Assembly: GCA_034440575.1 (NCBI GenBank)
Contig: JAOTOL010001211.1
Location: 1-64,000, forward strand
Reading direction: 5' to 3'
Length of the DNA: 64,000 bases
Source of the DNA: Imbricaverruca yamaguchii
Taxonomy: Eukaryota > Arthropoda > Thecostraca > Neoverrucidae
Within the stretch, counting starts at the first letter, position 1. The number at the start of each line of letters is the position of its first letter. This document shows positions 20,701 to 64,000 of this stretch, one piece after another. The translations under genes and the position numbers were made by a program. The notes below the pieces were generated by a model. That model saw nothing but the letters and a program-made list of their open reading frames with translations. It had not been told where the DNA came from and ran no database searches.

Positions 20701-22825
20701 GCAGTCAACAATGGCGCGTCTGACCCAGACCACCTGATGGCCTGGCTGAAGGCCTGCTGAATCACACCGCACGGCGTGGCGGTGTGATTCGGCTAGCACG
20801 CGCGCTCGCACAATCGCATCCGACCGTGTCGGGTCGAGTCAGGTCAGACCGCAGGTCACATACCGAGGTCGACGGTGAACGCCGTGGGCAGCCCGGCCGG
20901 TGGGCGGAGCCCGGGCGACGGTGGCGCTGATTGGGTGGCGAGACGACGCCCTTCCTCTTCCGGCTGACCCAGCTCCAGCCGGACGGCACGAGGCGGGAGG
21001 TCGCGCGGGTCAAGGTTAGCAGGCTCGGGTCGGTCACTGCGCGGTCGCTCAGACGGTATCACTGTGGACAGGTCAGTGGTAGCGGAACAGGTCAGCGGTA
21101 ACGGAACAGGTCAGCGGTAACAGAGCAGGACAGCGGTAACAGAACAGGTCAGTGGTAACAGAACAGGTCAGTGATGACAGCACATGTTGGTGGTAACAGA
21201 ACAGGTCAGTGAAAGCAGAGCAGGTCAATAGTAGATCAGATCAGTGGTAATGGACAACCAGGCCAGTCAATGGCATCATTTGAGGAAATGACAAGGCTAT
21301 GCAAATCAAGGTATTGGCAGCACAATTATCACTGGGTGTGTTTTTTGGGGGGAGGGGAGGAGGGAAGGAGACGTTATTGAGTAGGTATAATAGTGACACA
21401 TTCGGTATTTAGTATATCTTATTCAGCATTCAGTTTGTTCAGCTCATTACAGCATGACATGAACCTCGATCGAACGACCTTTACTACAACAGGTGTTTTG
21501 CTTTGTTTTGATACACCTTGATGCATACGAAAACTGTACTTTGTGGCCAAGAATGTTGCACGGGTGGATAACACTCTTCTCACTTCAGTAGTCTGCAAAG
21601 CAGTCCGGGTCAGTGCAAGACGTCATCCAGCTCACGTCAAGCACTGGCGGCCTGTGGCGGGTGACCTGGAGGGCGGGATAAGCCGTCCACCCACCTGGCG
21701 GAGCGTCCGACGCCTCCTCCACATCACTGTACAGGCGGTGCGGCACGCCGTTACACGCTGGGACGTCTTCTCCACGGACGACGGATGTGACGTCGGCTCC
21801 GCAGATGTCCGGCGAGGCGCCGCCCCCGGACACACCGAGTGTGACGTCATCTTCACAGCCGCCGGGCGCTTTGCTAGCCCCACGCACACCGAGTGTGACG
21901 TCATCTCCGCAGCCGCCGGGCGCGTCTCCACAGACCCCGCGTACACTGGGTGTCACGTGACCAGAGCTGGTGCGTAGCTCGTGCAGGGAGAGCGGGCCGC
22001 CGGCGCCGCAAGACCTGCCGTGCGGAGACGAGCCTGAGCTGGCAGCCGAGAGGCGGTGGCACGCCCTCAGCACACGTCAGCACACGGTGAAAGCACGTCT
22101 TTGTTCGTTTACTTCTGTTTGTTTATTGGGTGGTTCTCGACGCACTTTATGGCGAATACCACCGCCTTCCAACCTCCCCCACCCTCCACATGGCATCCTC
22201 TTGTCCACTACGCCGACCCAGGCAAGGTATGCCCACCCAGGGGAAGATACAAAGGGACAATGGACCCATGGACATGTGGTGCCCCTCATGCTGGGAAAGG
22301 CATCCTCCGAGAATGCCCGAGCGCTCCTCTCCCCTGCCTCCATTTTCGCGATCATTTTCCCAACCGGAGGCGCCCCTCGGAAGGCAAAGGCGTCCTTCGG
22401 GTGCCTTCGACGTGGCGCGACTCCGCACATGCGCCCTACATGCCAATTCCTGGATCCGCCCCTGCGCCTACTCCACTACCCCGTCGTTCCCGTGGCCGTC
22501 CAGCCGTATCGCCGTATCCGACCGAGGGCCCCTCGGAAAGCAAATGTGCCCCGTGCGCCACATACCCCGCGTGCCAACTCCTGGATCCGCCCCTGCGCCC
22601 AGCCCACCACACCGGTCGTGCCGGTCGCATCATCGTACCCGGCCGACTCGGAGACACTGCGCGCGGCGGCCGCCATCAGCCGATTGGGGCGCCAGCCGAG
22701 CAGCAGCGTGTGGCCCAGGTGGGCGTCGGCGGCCGCCGTCAGCGTCAGGTAGCCGGTCGAGTGGCGGCCGCCGTCGGCCGGGTGGCGCCCGCCGCCGGCC
22801 GGATGCACGCACACGTTGTTCTTGC
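2516..22825 (-). CDS. TBC1D16: TBC1D16-like Rab GTPase-activating protein (span of recognised exons)
   Basis: Rab GAPs of the TBC family stimulate GTP hydrolysis on Rab GTPases through a dual-finger mechanism; vertebrate TBC1D16 acts on Rab4A in endosome recycling. Exons on the minus strand in gene order are 22639-22825, about 21636-22014, 20864-21061, 18425-18632, 14045-14168, 7567-7706, 6404-6547, 4329-4513, 3977-4083 and 2516-2732. Diagnostic matches to the TBC1D16 subfamily are KNNVCVHP near the N-terminus, HFHRGG, the HPEEN linker, a TVDKDVVRTD block and GYAQGMSDLLAP. The segments align to the vertebrate protein almost end to end. The first coding exon (family N-terminus) and the C-terminal tail are missing from view. 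The upstream TBC exons are open and correctly phased; the last three are disturbed by indels. The gene is head to head with Flightless-1. The assignment rests on remembered family sequence. Confidence 0.85.
2733..3412. other. Intron; degenerate direct repeats
   Basis: Between 2755 and 3040 a phrase close to CAACAGGGCTTACACCGTGG followed by GAGGTGC recurs about four times, with ACTGATATAGATACAGGACA between copies. No coding similarity was recognised. Confidence 0.5.
3413..3950 (+). repeat. Unclassified ~500 bp interspersed element, copy 1 (with SINE insert)
   Basis: Begins GATAAATTATTCGTGAAATA and ends ATTTTAACGTTGGCTGGG, matching the ends of the copies near 32.1, 42.1 and 59.0 kb. It is the most diverged copy and is interrupted by a minus-strand SINE-B at about 3675-3842. 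It has no coding capacity. Confidence 0.6.
3675..3842 (-). mobile_element. SINE-B, tRNA-derived, copy 1
   Basis: On the minus strand the head GGGGACGAGTAGTCTAGGGG (A-box like) is followed by a B-box-like GTGGGTTCAAGTC, then a body with CGCCAATCGGCGT-type sequence, ending in CCAATAACCAGCC. Shares head, body and end with copies at 13.74-13.90 and 20.50-20.67 kb. Confidence 0.75.
3977..4083 (-). CDS. TBC1D16: TBC1D16-like exon, central TBC helix block
   Basis: Encodes ALLRELLRLLTPELYRHLSQ, then LEDGLELLFTHRWLLL, matching the TBC1D16 block LRELLRL..FYQHL..EDGLQMLFCHRWLLL. Acceptor GCCGGCAG|GCT. The donor CT|GTGGGT leaves phase 2, which fits the following CFRREF segment. No indel. Confidence 0.85.
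4117..4262. repeat. Minisatellite, about 14 bp unit
   Basis: Imperfect repeats around CACAGGTCAGCCGT and CACCGGTCAGCCGT, about ten units, starting about 30 bp upstream (in gene sense) of the exon acceptor at 4083. Confidence 0.8.
4329..4513 (-). CDS. TBC1D16: TBC1D16-like exon with glutamine-finger motif (two frameshifts)
   Basis: Contains FAAENPSLGYAQGMSDLLAP, the TBC YxQ block that carries the glutamine finger of dual-finger Rab GAPs. The exon opens QILLG in one frame and continues FAAENP in the next, implying one missing base at the CCC run 4499-4501. It ends AAVVFP in one frame and RDDVMDRQL in the next, implying one missing base at the GGGG run 4355-4358. With both, the segment follows the family residue for residue. 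Acceptor CGGCAG|G, donor CTG|GTGAGT. Both faults are in homopolymers, so consensus error is the first explanation. Confidence 0.8.
4573..4690. repeat. Minisatellite, 15 bp unit
   Basis: About eight units of CAGTCCGGCAGTCAA, some with CTG inserts. Lies about 60 bp upstream, in gene sense, of the acceptor at 4513. Confidence 0.85.
5060..5425. repeat. Minisatellite, 53 bp unit, about seven copies
   Basis: Units start at about 5061, 5113, 5166 and 5219 and continue to about 5420. The core is AGGTGCCGCCGCCGGTAGCG, then ACCGAAGATCGGCACGGG. The two rightmost copies are diverged. Intronic. Confidence 0.9.
5426..6403. other. Intron without recognised features
   Basis: No coding similarity or clear transposon seen. 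The phrase AAGTGCCCTTTT recurs here (about 5915-6180) and again at 13.26-13.56 kb, so a shared but unclassified repeat is possible. Confidence 0.4.
6404..6547 (-). CDS. TBC1D16: TBC1D16-like exon, arginine-finger region of TBC domain
   Basis: Encodes ..TNFQRLVVSTVDKDVVRTDP then ANPFFCGPANPNVATLR, aligned to the family block TVDKDVVRTD..FFRGEDNPNV that holds the catalytic IxxDxxR arginine. The linker before TVDKD has exactly the family length, which fixes the acceptor at TTGGCCAG|CGCGCTG. Donor CTCAG|GTCAGT. Open and in phase with its neighbours. Confidence 0.88.
6548..6810 (-). repeat. Tandem array copied from the adjacent acceptor and exon start
   Basis: About four units of 60-65 bp. Each minus-strand unit contains TGGCCAG followed by CGCGCTGCCGACACTG or a near variant and CTGACGGATGCGGCGC, the same sequence as the real acceptor and the first ~35 bases of exon 6404-6547. 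The copies keep the AG, so each is a potential decoy acceptor. A further block lies at 7800-7955. Confidence 0.8.
6811..7566. other. Intron without recognised features
   Basis: AT-richer sequence with no coding or transposon similarity recognised. Confidence 0.4.
7567..7706 (-). CDS. TBC1D16: TBC1D16-like exon, start of TBC domain
   Basis: Encodes LVFFCGLDARLRPVVWPLLL then GVFPISASEKERTELRQQLR, matching the family IFFGGID..IRGEVWPFLL..S..ERE.LR, the conserved first TBC motif with RxxVWxLLL. Acceptor GTGCAG|CTG (phase 0), donor ATCAG|GTGGGT (phase 2). Open. Confidence 0.9.
7800..7955 (-). repeat. Second block of the acceptor-derived array
   Basis: About 2.5 further units of the 60-65 bp repeat seen at 6548-6810, separated from it by the exon at 7567-7706. 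A SINE-A follows immediately at about 7956. Confidence 0.8.
7956..8147 (+). mobile_element. SINE-A, tRNA-derived, copy 1
   Basis: Head GGGATGACCGAGTGGTTAAG (A-box, Leu/Ser tRNA-like) and a B-box-like GGGTTCAACGC, then a body with GGCGCCATTAGCCGTGATCG and GTGCATAAAGTG. Ends in an A-rich tail with AAATAAAAT. Confidence 0.8.
8272..8572 (+). repeat. 5' LTR (301 bp)
   Basis: Carries a 34 bp GC-rich segment (about 8308-8341) absent from the 3' LTR; its last bases GTCACG duplicate the flanking CACG, so it could be a deletion in the 3' copy or an insertion here. Inner part has repeated CACGTGGTCACG motifs. Confidence 0.93.
8602..9372 (+). CDS. gag: Retrotransposon Gag (256 aa)
   Basis: Starts at the first ATG after the 5' LTR (MPWHGDEEGE). 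It has a capsid-like region with VNVAEWFTRAEKLCRRRGVN and LRPGESVDAYLADLRRLI, and a C-terminal zinc knuckle CWTCGREGHLAAAC (CX2CX4HX4C) at about residues 229-242. Gag packages element RNA into cytoplasmic particles. A longer upstream reading would begin inside the LTR and is less likely. Overlaps pol by 85 bp in the -1 frame. Confidence 0.88.
   Translation: MPWHGDEEGEPREATSGTSGLVNFAEVSGTLGVAGPRNFDTRHIPEFSGTVNVAEWFTRAEKLCRRRGVNFVDVIPERLTGAAFAVWEQLPDKAQDSMAAVRDALYDAFALNRHAAYAAFQDRGLRPGESVDAYLADLRRLIALVSDEKLPESILDAKFISGLPAPVRSQLKAGTRAQRMALPSLVRLARDILSDDHHEVLAAAAASRPAPPPSRQEARRPRLPRRCWTCGREGHLAAACPNASGDASARAPSPDQ
9288..12494 (+). CDS. pol: Retrotransposon Pol polyprotein (Ty3 order)
   Basis: Open frame of 1,068 codons; its real entry is probably the -1 frameshift at 9321-9327. 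In order: aspartic protease VLVDSGCTD (Asp at about residue 49); reverse transcriptase with RPVLDYRELN and YVDD (344-347); RNase H with WTDASS, MAELDA, RTDS and a final PADAL Asp; integrase with an HHCC finger (H..H, CDVC), DDE residues in AIDVTH, LLDNATEF and GIVERHH; and a C-terminal VGDTVWIRRR module. In RT motif A the expected Asp is Asn: VVNLRKAYLQL at residue 280 (AAC at 10125-10127). That loss should abolish polymerase activity, although no stop or frameshift is present. The acidic tail after integrase is unassigned. Confidence 0.92.
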   Translation: MREGGSSRRGLPKRIGGRVSASAVSGSVDRALPVARMQVDGSERRVLVDSGCTDTLVYRGCCRRWTPRTVEMRTVNGGTLRCSGSVTVKVEYQGRRVMLAALVVPDHPLGVDVVLGMSGITALGGISLRTPTDVRVCAAAVEVDRRDLAVDAADFTARFAARTGEWTVAWVWADGNGPESLRNRVAEYAVPPAVRPAYDAELELWIREGWLQPYDERVDGPARGLIPLMAVRQPNRDRVRPVLDYRELNGHITAHTADADVCAAQLRRWRRHGAHVAVVNLRKAYLQLRLDRRLWPYQTVEVRGQRYCLTRVGFGLNVAPLVMKAMVRAVLLQDAAVSRGVLPYVDDLLVDEDIVSADHVVEHFARYGLVCKPPERAAEGARLLGLRVRADDGELCWRRDNPVAAPPEVLTRRTLFAWCGHLVSHLPVVGWLRLAAAWLKRRVNALTTGWDDPTMDAGLREQVDCVAVRVRGADPARGPWQLKGDKLVVWTDASSLAAGVILEDPVSGAVEDASWLRPESKAAMHINMAELDAALSGVNMAVAWGITTIDLRTDSATVHKWIDDALSGRSRLRTKAHGEMLIRQRIDVIRQLVEEFRLKMTVRLVKSADKPADALTRVPKEWLRLPGSSTDAPPGAVAAAVAPRPDADPARIREVHENTGHQGVRRTLWYVRRSEDARATRSAVRAVIQQCDVCQSIDPAPARWQRGSLSVPLTWERLAIDVTHYRGRSYLTVIDCGPSRYGMWRLLRRSDAAEVTGQLETIFLERGAPAELLLDNATEFRGRRMAAFAARWGVRLRFRAVHEAGGNGIVERHHRTIKVMAARQDCTYGEAVHRYNATPRDGVRPSSAPAAGLFKRAGRDLPVAADVQGPSRTMPVAHDGSERARAMLQVGDTVWIRRRGQPTRCTDVSRRGVVTRLLPTPLVEVDGTPWHVRCVRRRFGSEDAGPDGSASESGDFDPPEEVMEQPRKVSPSAGGAVEPEAERPPPAPPDAWAAAEVSADLADGAGRAEDFEDDAVYDHPSAECVVTEDARDGRAAPRRSMRVRRAPVELYGCGVPSESCIPDDDDDY
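9321..9327 (+). promoter_or_regulatory. Candidate -1 ribosomal frameshift site CCCAAAC
   Basis: The heptamer is in phase with gag as C CCA AAC, the XXXYYYZ pattern for simultaneous -1 slippage. It lies in the gag/pol overlap, 43 nt before the gag stop, and shifts gag into the pol frame. The GC-rich sequence after it could fold, but no structure was computed. Confidence 0.6.
12509..12774 (+). repeat. 3' LTR (266 bp)
   Basis: Same ends as the 5' LTR (TGTAGTGAGCTGG to GGCAACTACA) but without the 34 bp GC-rich segment. Confidence 0.93.
12780..13739. other. Intron; TGCCCTTTT-rich segment, no gene
   Basis: 13265-13565 repeats phrases such as GTGCCCTTTTGGAGCCGGCC and AAAGTGCCCTT, related to motifs at 5.9-6.2 kb. 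No protein similarity was recognised. Confidence 0.4.
13740..13905 (-). mobile_element. SINE-B, copy 2
   Basis: Minus-strand head GGGGACGAGTAGTCTAGGGG, B-box-like GTGGGTTCGAGC, and tail AAAACCAATAACCACCGG. Same family and strand as copies at 3.7 and 20.5 kb. Confidence 0.75.
14045..14168 (-). CDS. TBC1D16: TBC1D16-like exon, linker before TBC domain
   Basis: Encodes PPAEETDVHPEENQHPYLTL then EVWQELLSADGRLLDPDRLR, matching family HPEE..YKRL.V.AWL..L...G....E..LRK. Acceptor GAGCAG|C completes a Ser codon from the previous exon; donor ACG|GTGGGT is phase 0, joining the next exon as RLRT-LVFF. Confidence 0.85.
14475..14722. repeat. C-rich low-complexity tract
   Basis: About 245 bp made almost only of C runs of 5-30 separated by A runs. 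The minus strand is G-rich with quadruplex potential. Poor consensus quality is also possible. Confidence 0.85.
14723..16503. other. Intron, no gene recognised
   Basis: AT-rich to 15.6 kb. From 15.72 to 16.40 kb TGACCT/AGGTCA pieces are frequent. No coding similarity. Confidence 0.35.
16504..16563 (+). other. Two hairpins followed by CTAG-T (Helitron-like 3' end?)
   Basis: GGGGGCAGA-CA-TCTGCCCCC is a perfect 9 bp stem (16504-16523). Nearer the end TGGCG-CGGAC-CGCCA (about 16540-16554) is followed six bases later by CTAG and then T, resembling a Helitron 3' terminus. No matching 5' end or Rep/helicase was found. Confidence 0.3.
16769..17080 (+). mobile_element. Possible tRNA-derived SINE (single copy here)
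   Basis: An A-box-like GTAGTTCAGTTGGTTAGAAC and a B-box-like GGGTTCGAGTC lie about 50 bp apart, as in tRNA-headed SINEs. Only one copy is in view, so the 3' end is a guess. Confidence 0.4.
17081..18228. other. Intron, no feature recognised
   Basis: No exon, RNA or transposon supported. Confidence 0.35.
18229..18412 (+). mobile_element. SINE-A, copy 2
   Basis: Head GGGATGACCGAGTGGTTAAG, B-box-like GGGTTAAACACTC, body with CGGCCCACCGACGAAAG and CATTAGCCGTGGTCG, and tail AACAAACAAACAACAAA. It ends 13 bp from the exon at 18425, just after its splice donor in gene sense. Confidence 0.8.
18425..18632 (-). CDS. TBC1D16: TBC1D16-like exon with HFHRGG motif
   Basis: Encodes RARSVHVFLTPHQPDCGQLV then SRQSHYRTLHFHRGGLRRLV, matching family RSLRLFFS..ACTSGQLVVASRESQYKVFHFHHGGLDKL. 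The acceptor GCGCAG|GC joins in phase to the VDLG of exon 20864-21061; donor TGCAG|GTGCGAG leaves phase 2. Confidence 0.88.
18755..19660. repeat. 18 bp minisatellite in inverted orientation, two arms
   Basis: The left arm (18755-19010) repeats AAATGTACGTAAGCGC; the right arm (about 19085-19660) repeats its complement GCGCTTACGTACATTT. The arms meet across a 70 bp spacer. Each unit contains TACGTA. Long reading frames here are repeat artefacts. Confidence 0.9.
19695..19960. repeat. TGTAC/ATAT-rich palindromic tandem repeat
   Basis: Variants of ACAATATGTACTATGT repeat across the region (TGTACA is itself a palindrome). At 19706-19750 a minus-strand copy of the LINE hairpin tail is embedded. Confidence 0.8.
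19968..20295. repeat. Direct duplication, about 195 bp unit
   Basis: AAGAATGTAATTGACAATGC..CATTGCTCCAAAACGAATACG at 19968-20090 recurs as AAGAATGCAATTGGTACTGC..TATTGCTCCGAAACAAATATG at 20165-20286. The part between (CAATTCCGGCATA) also resembles 18.65-18.74 kb. Confidence 0.7.
20500..20668 (-). mobile_element. SINE-B, copy 3
   Basis: Minus-strand head GGGGATGAGTAGTTTAGGGG, B-box-like GTGGGTTCGAGTC, body CGCGGCCAATCGGCGTTAGA, and end AAAACCAATAGCCAACC. Confidence 0.78.
20864..21061 (-). CDS. TBC1D16: TBC1D16-like exon, linker ending in VDLG
   Basis: Encodes RPEPANLDPRDLPPRAVRLE..GLPTAFTVDLG; the end matches FRVDLG of the family, just before the RSLRLFF block. Acceptor TCCACAG|TG, donor CTCG|GTATGT. 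The rest is a Pro/Arg-rich linker without conservation. It needs a phase-1 predecessor, which the chosen donor of the previous exon does not give. Confidence 0.7.
21062..21250. repeat. Minisatellite, 19-20 bp unit, abutting an acceptor
   Basis: About eight units of AACAGAACAGGTCAGTGGT. The last unit merges into the pyrimidine tract and AG of the exon acceptor at 21061. Confidence 0.85.
21636..22014 (-). CDS. TBC1D16: TBC1D16-like exon, repetitive acidic linker (boundaries approximate)
   Basis: Open frame in phase with the upstream exon if the acceptor is ACGGCAG|G. It encodes GGPLSLHELRTSSGHVTPSV and then an in-frame tandem: VRGVCGDAPGGCGDD, VTLGVRGASKAPGGCEDD, VTLGVSGGGASPDICGAD. The vertebrate protein has an unconserved Ser-rich region here, so the match is by position and openness. 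Candidate donors are GAC|GTGAGC (21636) and CAG|GTCACC, both phase 0, conflicting with the next exon; an intervening small exon or another donor is possible. Confidence 0.5.
22095..22160 (-). mobile_element. SINE-A fragment (3' end only)
   Basis: On the minus strand CATAAAGTGCGTCGAGAACC then ACCCAATAAACAAACAG matches the last ~45 bp and tail of SINE-A. The head is absent, as after a 5'-truncated insertion. Confidence 0.65.
22639..22825 (-). CDS. TBC1D16: TBC1D16-like N-terminal exon
   Basis: Encodes KNNVCVHPAGGGRHPADGGR then HSTGYLTLTAAADAHLGHTL and LLGWRPNRLM, closely matching the family N-terminus YSKNNVCVHPP..HPGYL.L.....LGATLILAWVPN. Acceptor CCCGCAG|GC, donor GCCGG|GTACGA. The preceding coding exon was not found. 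Confidence 0.9.
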
Positions 22826-25756
22826 CTGCGGGCGGCGCTGACGCGGGTCAAGTGACGTCATGGCGACGCGCTGACACACCAGACTAGTATGCAAAAACCG
22901 ACCCTCTCCCATGTTCGGCGGAGTCCGCACCCACCCCACAGCTCCCCAATTTTGTTCTTTATATCTGAACATGTTCTCTTGTGAGCCTGTTTTTATCACA
23001 CCTGTAACATCGCTTGACCTCGGTTTGAACATTGAACATGGTGCGATTAAAGTTCCGTCCATTAATGACATTCTTCCATAACAAGCAGTGATAGTACACT
23101 GGTACCGATTTGTTTCGTCGGGTGTGCGATGTAGCAAAACAAATGCACAGCAGAATGTATAAATTTACCATGAAAATGCCATCACTTCAAATATCATTTA
23201 GCTATTTTATGCTCAGGCTGGAAATGCTGGGGTACTTATGACCACACCATATTTATACACACAATAAATGCTGCTGGAAACGAGACATGACAACTACCTA
23301 GAAATCTCCAAGCATGGGTGCAACATGACCAGTAGTAGCTGATGTTACCTTAACCTCAAATAATAATTTGTTTGTGGTGGGGAGGGGATGGGAATGGGTG
23401 AGGCATGAACAGAGATCTAACATTCAGCAAGTGGCATGTCACATATATTTCCTCACATAATACAGATCACTGGGTCAGGTGTTAGGACTAGGCCTGAAGT
23501 TCACAAAAAAAAACAGGATCCTGAATATTAGTTGAAACAAACTGCAATTTATCTAGCACACTATGGGTATGATAATGGGTTGGGAGAATGCCACATTGCT
23601 TGGCATGGAAGAATGCCATGAGTGGGCAGAGCTTGAATCATACAATATATCTGCAAAGGTGTCCCCTGGGGCAAAGCAATGATACAGAGGGTGAGAAAAA
23701 CACATGCTCACAGAACATGTTTAAAGCTGGATACAAATTGGGAGCTGTTGGGTTGGAGGAGACTGAGTTCAACATTGGAGTCTAAGGGCTGTCCAAAGAA
23801 ATATTAGCAACACCTATTTCTAAGCATAAACAAGGAAAGCATAGAGTGACAAAGGTGTGGTGTTATGGTAGGTGAGATATTGGTGGCATACTGGGTGCAA
23901 TGCAGATTTGGCAGATGTGTTAAACATGATGTGGCAGGTATGGTGTGGGTGGTGTGGGTGAGGTGGGTGGTGTGGTATGGCAGGTGTGGCATGTCATATG
24001 TCATGTTTGGGTGTGACAGGTGTGGAATGGGGAGGGGTAGTATATGTCTAGGTAGTGAGACAGGTAAGGTGCAAAGGGTGGATGATGTGATATATTAAGT
24101 TTTGGTGTTGTAGCAGATGACCTGCTGGTGATGTTATAGGCAAGATACATGTACAATTAGGAAAATATGATTTTGTTTCTGTAATGGGAAATGGTGAACT
24201 GCAAGCAATCTGCATTCAGCAATCTGCAATCTGCATCTGCAGCACAATTATACTTTGCAAAAAAACCTACTGCCTGTGACTTCCTGGTGACAGTCTAACT
24301 CACTGAAGAGCATTTCATTATCCTCTACTTCAGGAAGTGCCTCTGAAAATTGCTGGGCTCTGAAGCCACTGATCCAATTCCTGATTGTCATCATGTTCAT
24401 GCTTTGTTGCTTGCTTGTGTCAGCAGCAGATTCCTTTAGTTATTCATGATTTGCTTTGGATGACACTCATTATGCTAGGCAATGGTGAATGCTGAAGCAG
24501 TCCTGTTTGTAGTGATGCAACTTCAACCTGTAAGAAGGGCAATCAAGCCAGGTCCATGTGCATGGTTGCAACACACAGTAGGTACAGTCCATATCATGGC
24601 TGCTACACAATACCTAAAACCAAAATGTTAATTGGCATGGACTCCTTGGTCATAAGAATAGCTTACTTAATGCCTATACAACACACACAGAAAATATCCA
24701 TCTGCAAACAGCACAGGTATGCCAACATTGCAACAAGCAGGAATAATCACAGACACACATCACAAGTACACATCACAGAGGACATGAACATCCTTTGACA
24801 TCAGTACATCAGTACCCAATATGAACAGTAATGGCAGCTCCTCATGCTACCTCTAGCTATATATCAACTGGCCATATAGGTGGTTCTGGAAATTAATTGA
24901 GCATGTTCCACAAGTATAAAAAATGTTTAGAGTAATTTACAAGGTGATGTAAGGACATAGAAAAGTGAAAACACCAGTAATATTGTGCTTTAAGGTGGTA
25001 ACAAGACAAGCTTTTATACACATTTGCCCCATGTTTCATTTTTTTCTAGGTACTTCAAAAGCAACAGATGTCAGGTTAGGCTAGGTTGGGTTATGTTTTT
25101 GAATACTGAATATGTTCAGGAAAATGTTTACATCTTTATAATCATATTTTCTGGATTTCATTTCTCTCCAAATTGACTTGACACCAGGTTCAGTTAGGCT
25201 GTTGCATTTTTAAAGAGTATTTCTTTGCATGCTGTTACCTAATTCAAAGCCCCATGATTGATGTTATTTTGCTAACCACCTCAAAAGCAAGCATTTGCAT
25301 ATGAGTGGCCGAATCATCTTAGTCTCATTAATATACATTGCATTGGAATGATAAATCCCACAACCTTCCCATTATGTCAGCTTCATGTTTTCGATGCAGT
25401 CACCTATACCTAGTTAAGTACCTACGATAGCAGAATCAAATTCATTCAAAATAAATTTTCCAATTCATTCAATCGAAATCCGCTGAGCAGTCATTCAGAT
25501 GGTCCATCGGCCACAACAACCTAAACCGCTCGGACCTTGACACCACTGACAGCAACAAAAACATTAACCCCGCCCCCACCATGAAAAAAAAACTCGGACC
25601 GCTTCAGATCGCAAAACATTTTTTATCTGCACCAATGGGATTCAGATATGGTGCGACATCATGCAAAATTCTGAACAACGTTGAGCTCAACCAAGGCTGA
25701 TGAAAACAATCAGCAGCAAAAACACACTTGAAAGCATCAGAGGTTTTGTGCCAATC
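22826..25756. promoter_or_regulatory. Intergenic region between divergent genes
   Basis: Holds the unseen first exon(s) of the TBC1D16-like gene and the 5' flank and UTR of Flightless-1. Mostly AT-rich, unlike the GC-rich introns either side. 23.87-24.06 kb is a GGTGTGG-rich strand-asymmetric tract. No TATA box or initiator could be assigned. Confidence 0.5.

Positions 25757-64000
<38,244 letters not shown>

Overview
This is a eukaryotic nuclear window, most likely from an arthropod and plausibly a crustacean. The evidence is split genes with GT-AG introns and GC-rich third codon positions, tRNA-derived SINEs, non-LTR and Ty3-type retrotransposons, and a degenerate CCTAA tract matching the arthropod telomere repeat. 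The taxon is inferred. No prokaryotic operon, rRNA or CRISPR was seen.

Two conserved genes sit head to head. On the minus strand (about 22.8 kb down to 2.5 kb) is a TBC1D16-like Rab GTPase-activating protein. Ten exons were recognised: an N-terminal segment, a disordered linker, and the TBC domain with its arginine finger region and glutamine finger region. Its first and last coding exons were not found. On the plus strand is Flightless-1, starting at 25757 and running off the right edge. Twenty complete exons and the start of a 21st splice together with continuous phase into 1,024 codons without a single stop: an N-terminal leucine-rich-repeat domain followed by gelsolin-like repeats. The two 5' regions face each other across 22.8-25.8 kb.

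Most of the rest is intron filled with repeats. In the TBC1D16-like gene lies a nearly complete Ty3-type LTR element (8.27-12.78 kb, TSD ATTAG, in-phase -1 slippery site). It appears to have lost one catalytic Asp of its reverse transcriptase. Flightless-1 introns hold two decayed RNase H-bearing LINEs (45.2-48.1 kb, internally deleted; 54.5-57.8 kb, frameshifted), a LINE tail fragment, two SINE-A copies, three copies of an unclassified ~500 bp element, and many scattered copies of a short hairpin tail shared with the LINEs.

The most unusual signal is a set of tandem arrays whose repeat unit is a copy of the adjacent exon-intron junction. The clearest cases are both sides of Flightless-1 exon 8, the donors of exons 7 and 18, and the acceptor at 6547 and donor at 2516 of the TBC1D16-like gene. 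A second signal is that Flightless-1 is perfectly in frame while the last exons of the TBC1D16-like gene carry about five single-base indels and a non-AG acceptor. Long simple repeats show sharp unit-length changes: CTGG to CTGGTTGG over 1.2 kb, and CT to CTCTGT.
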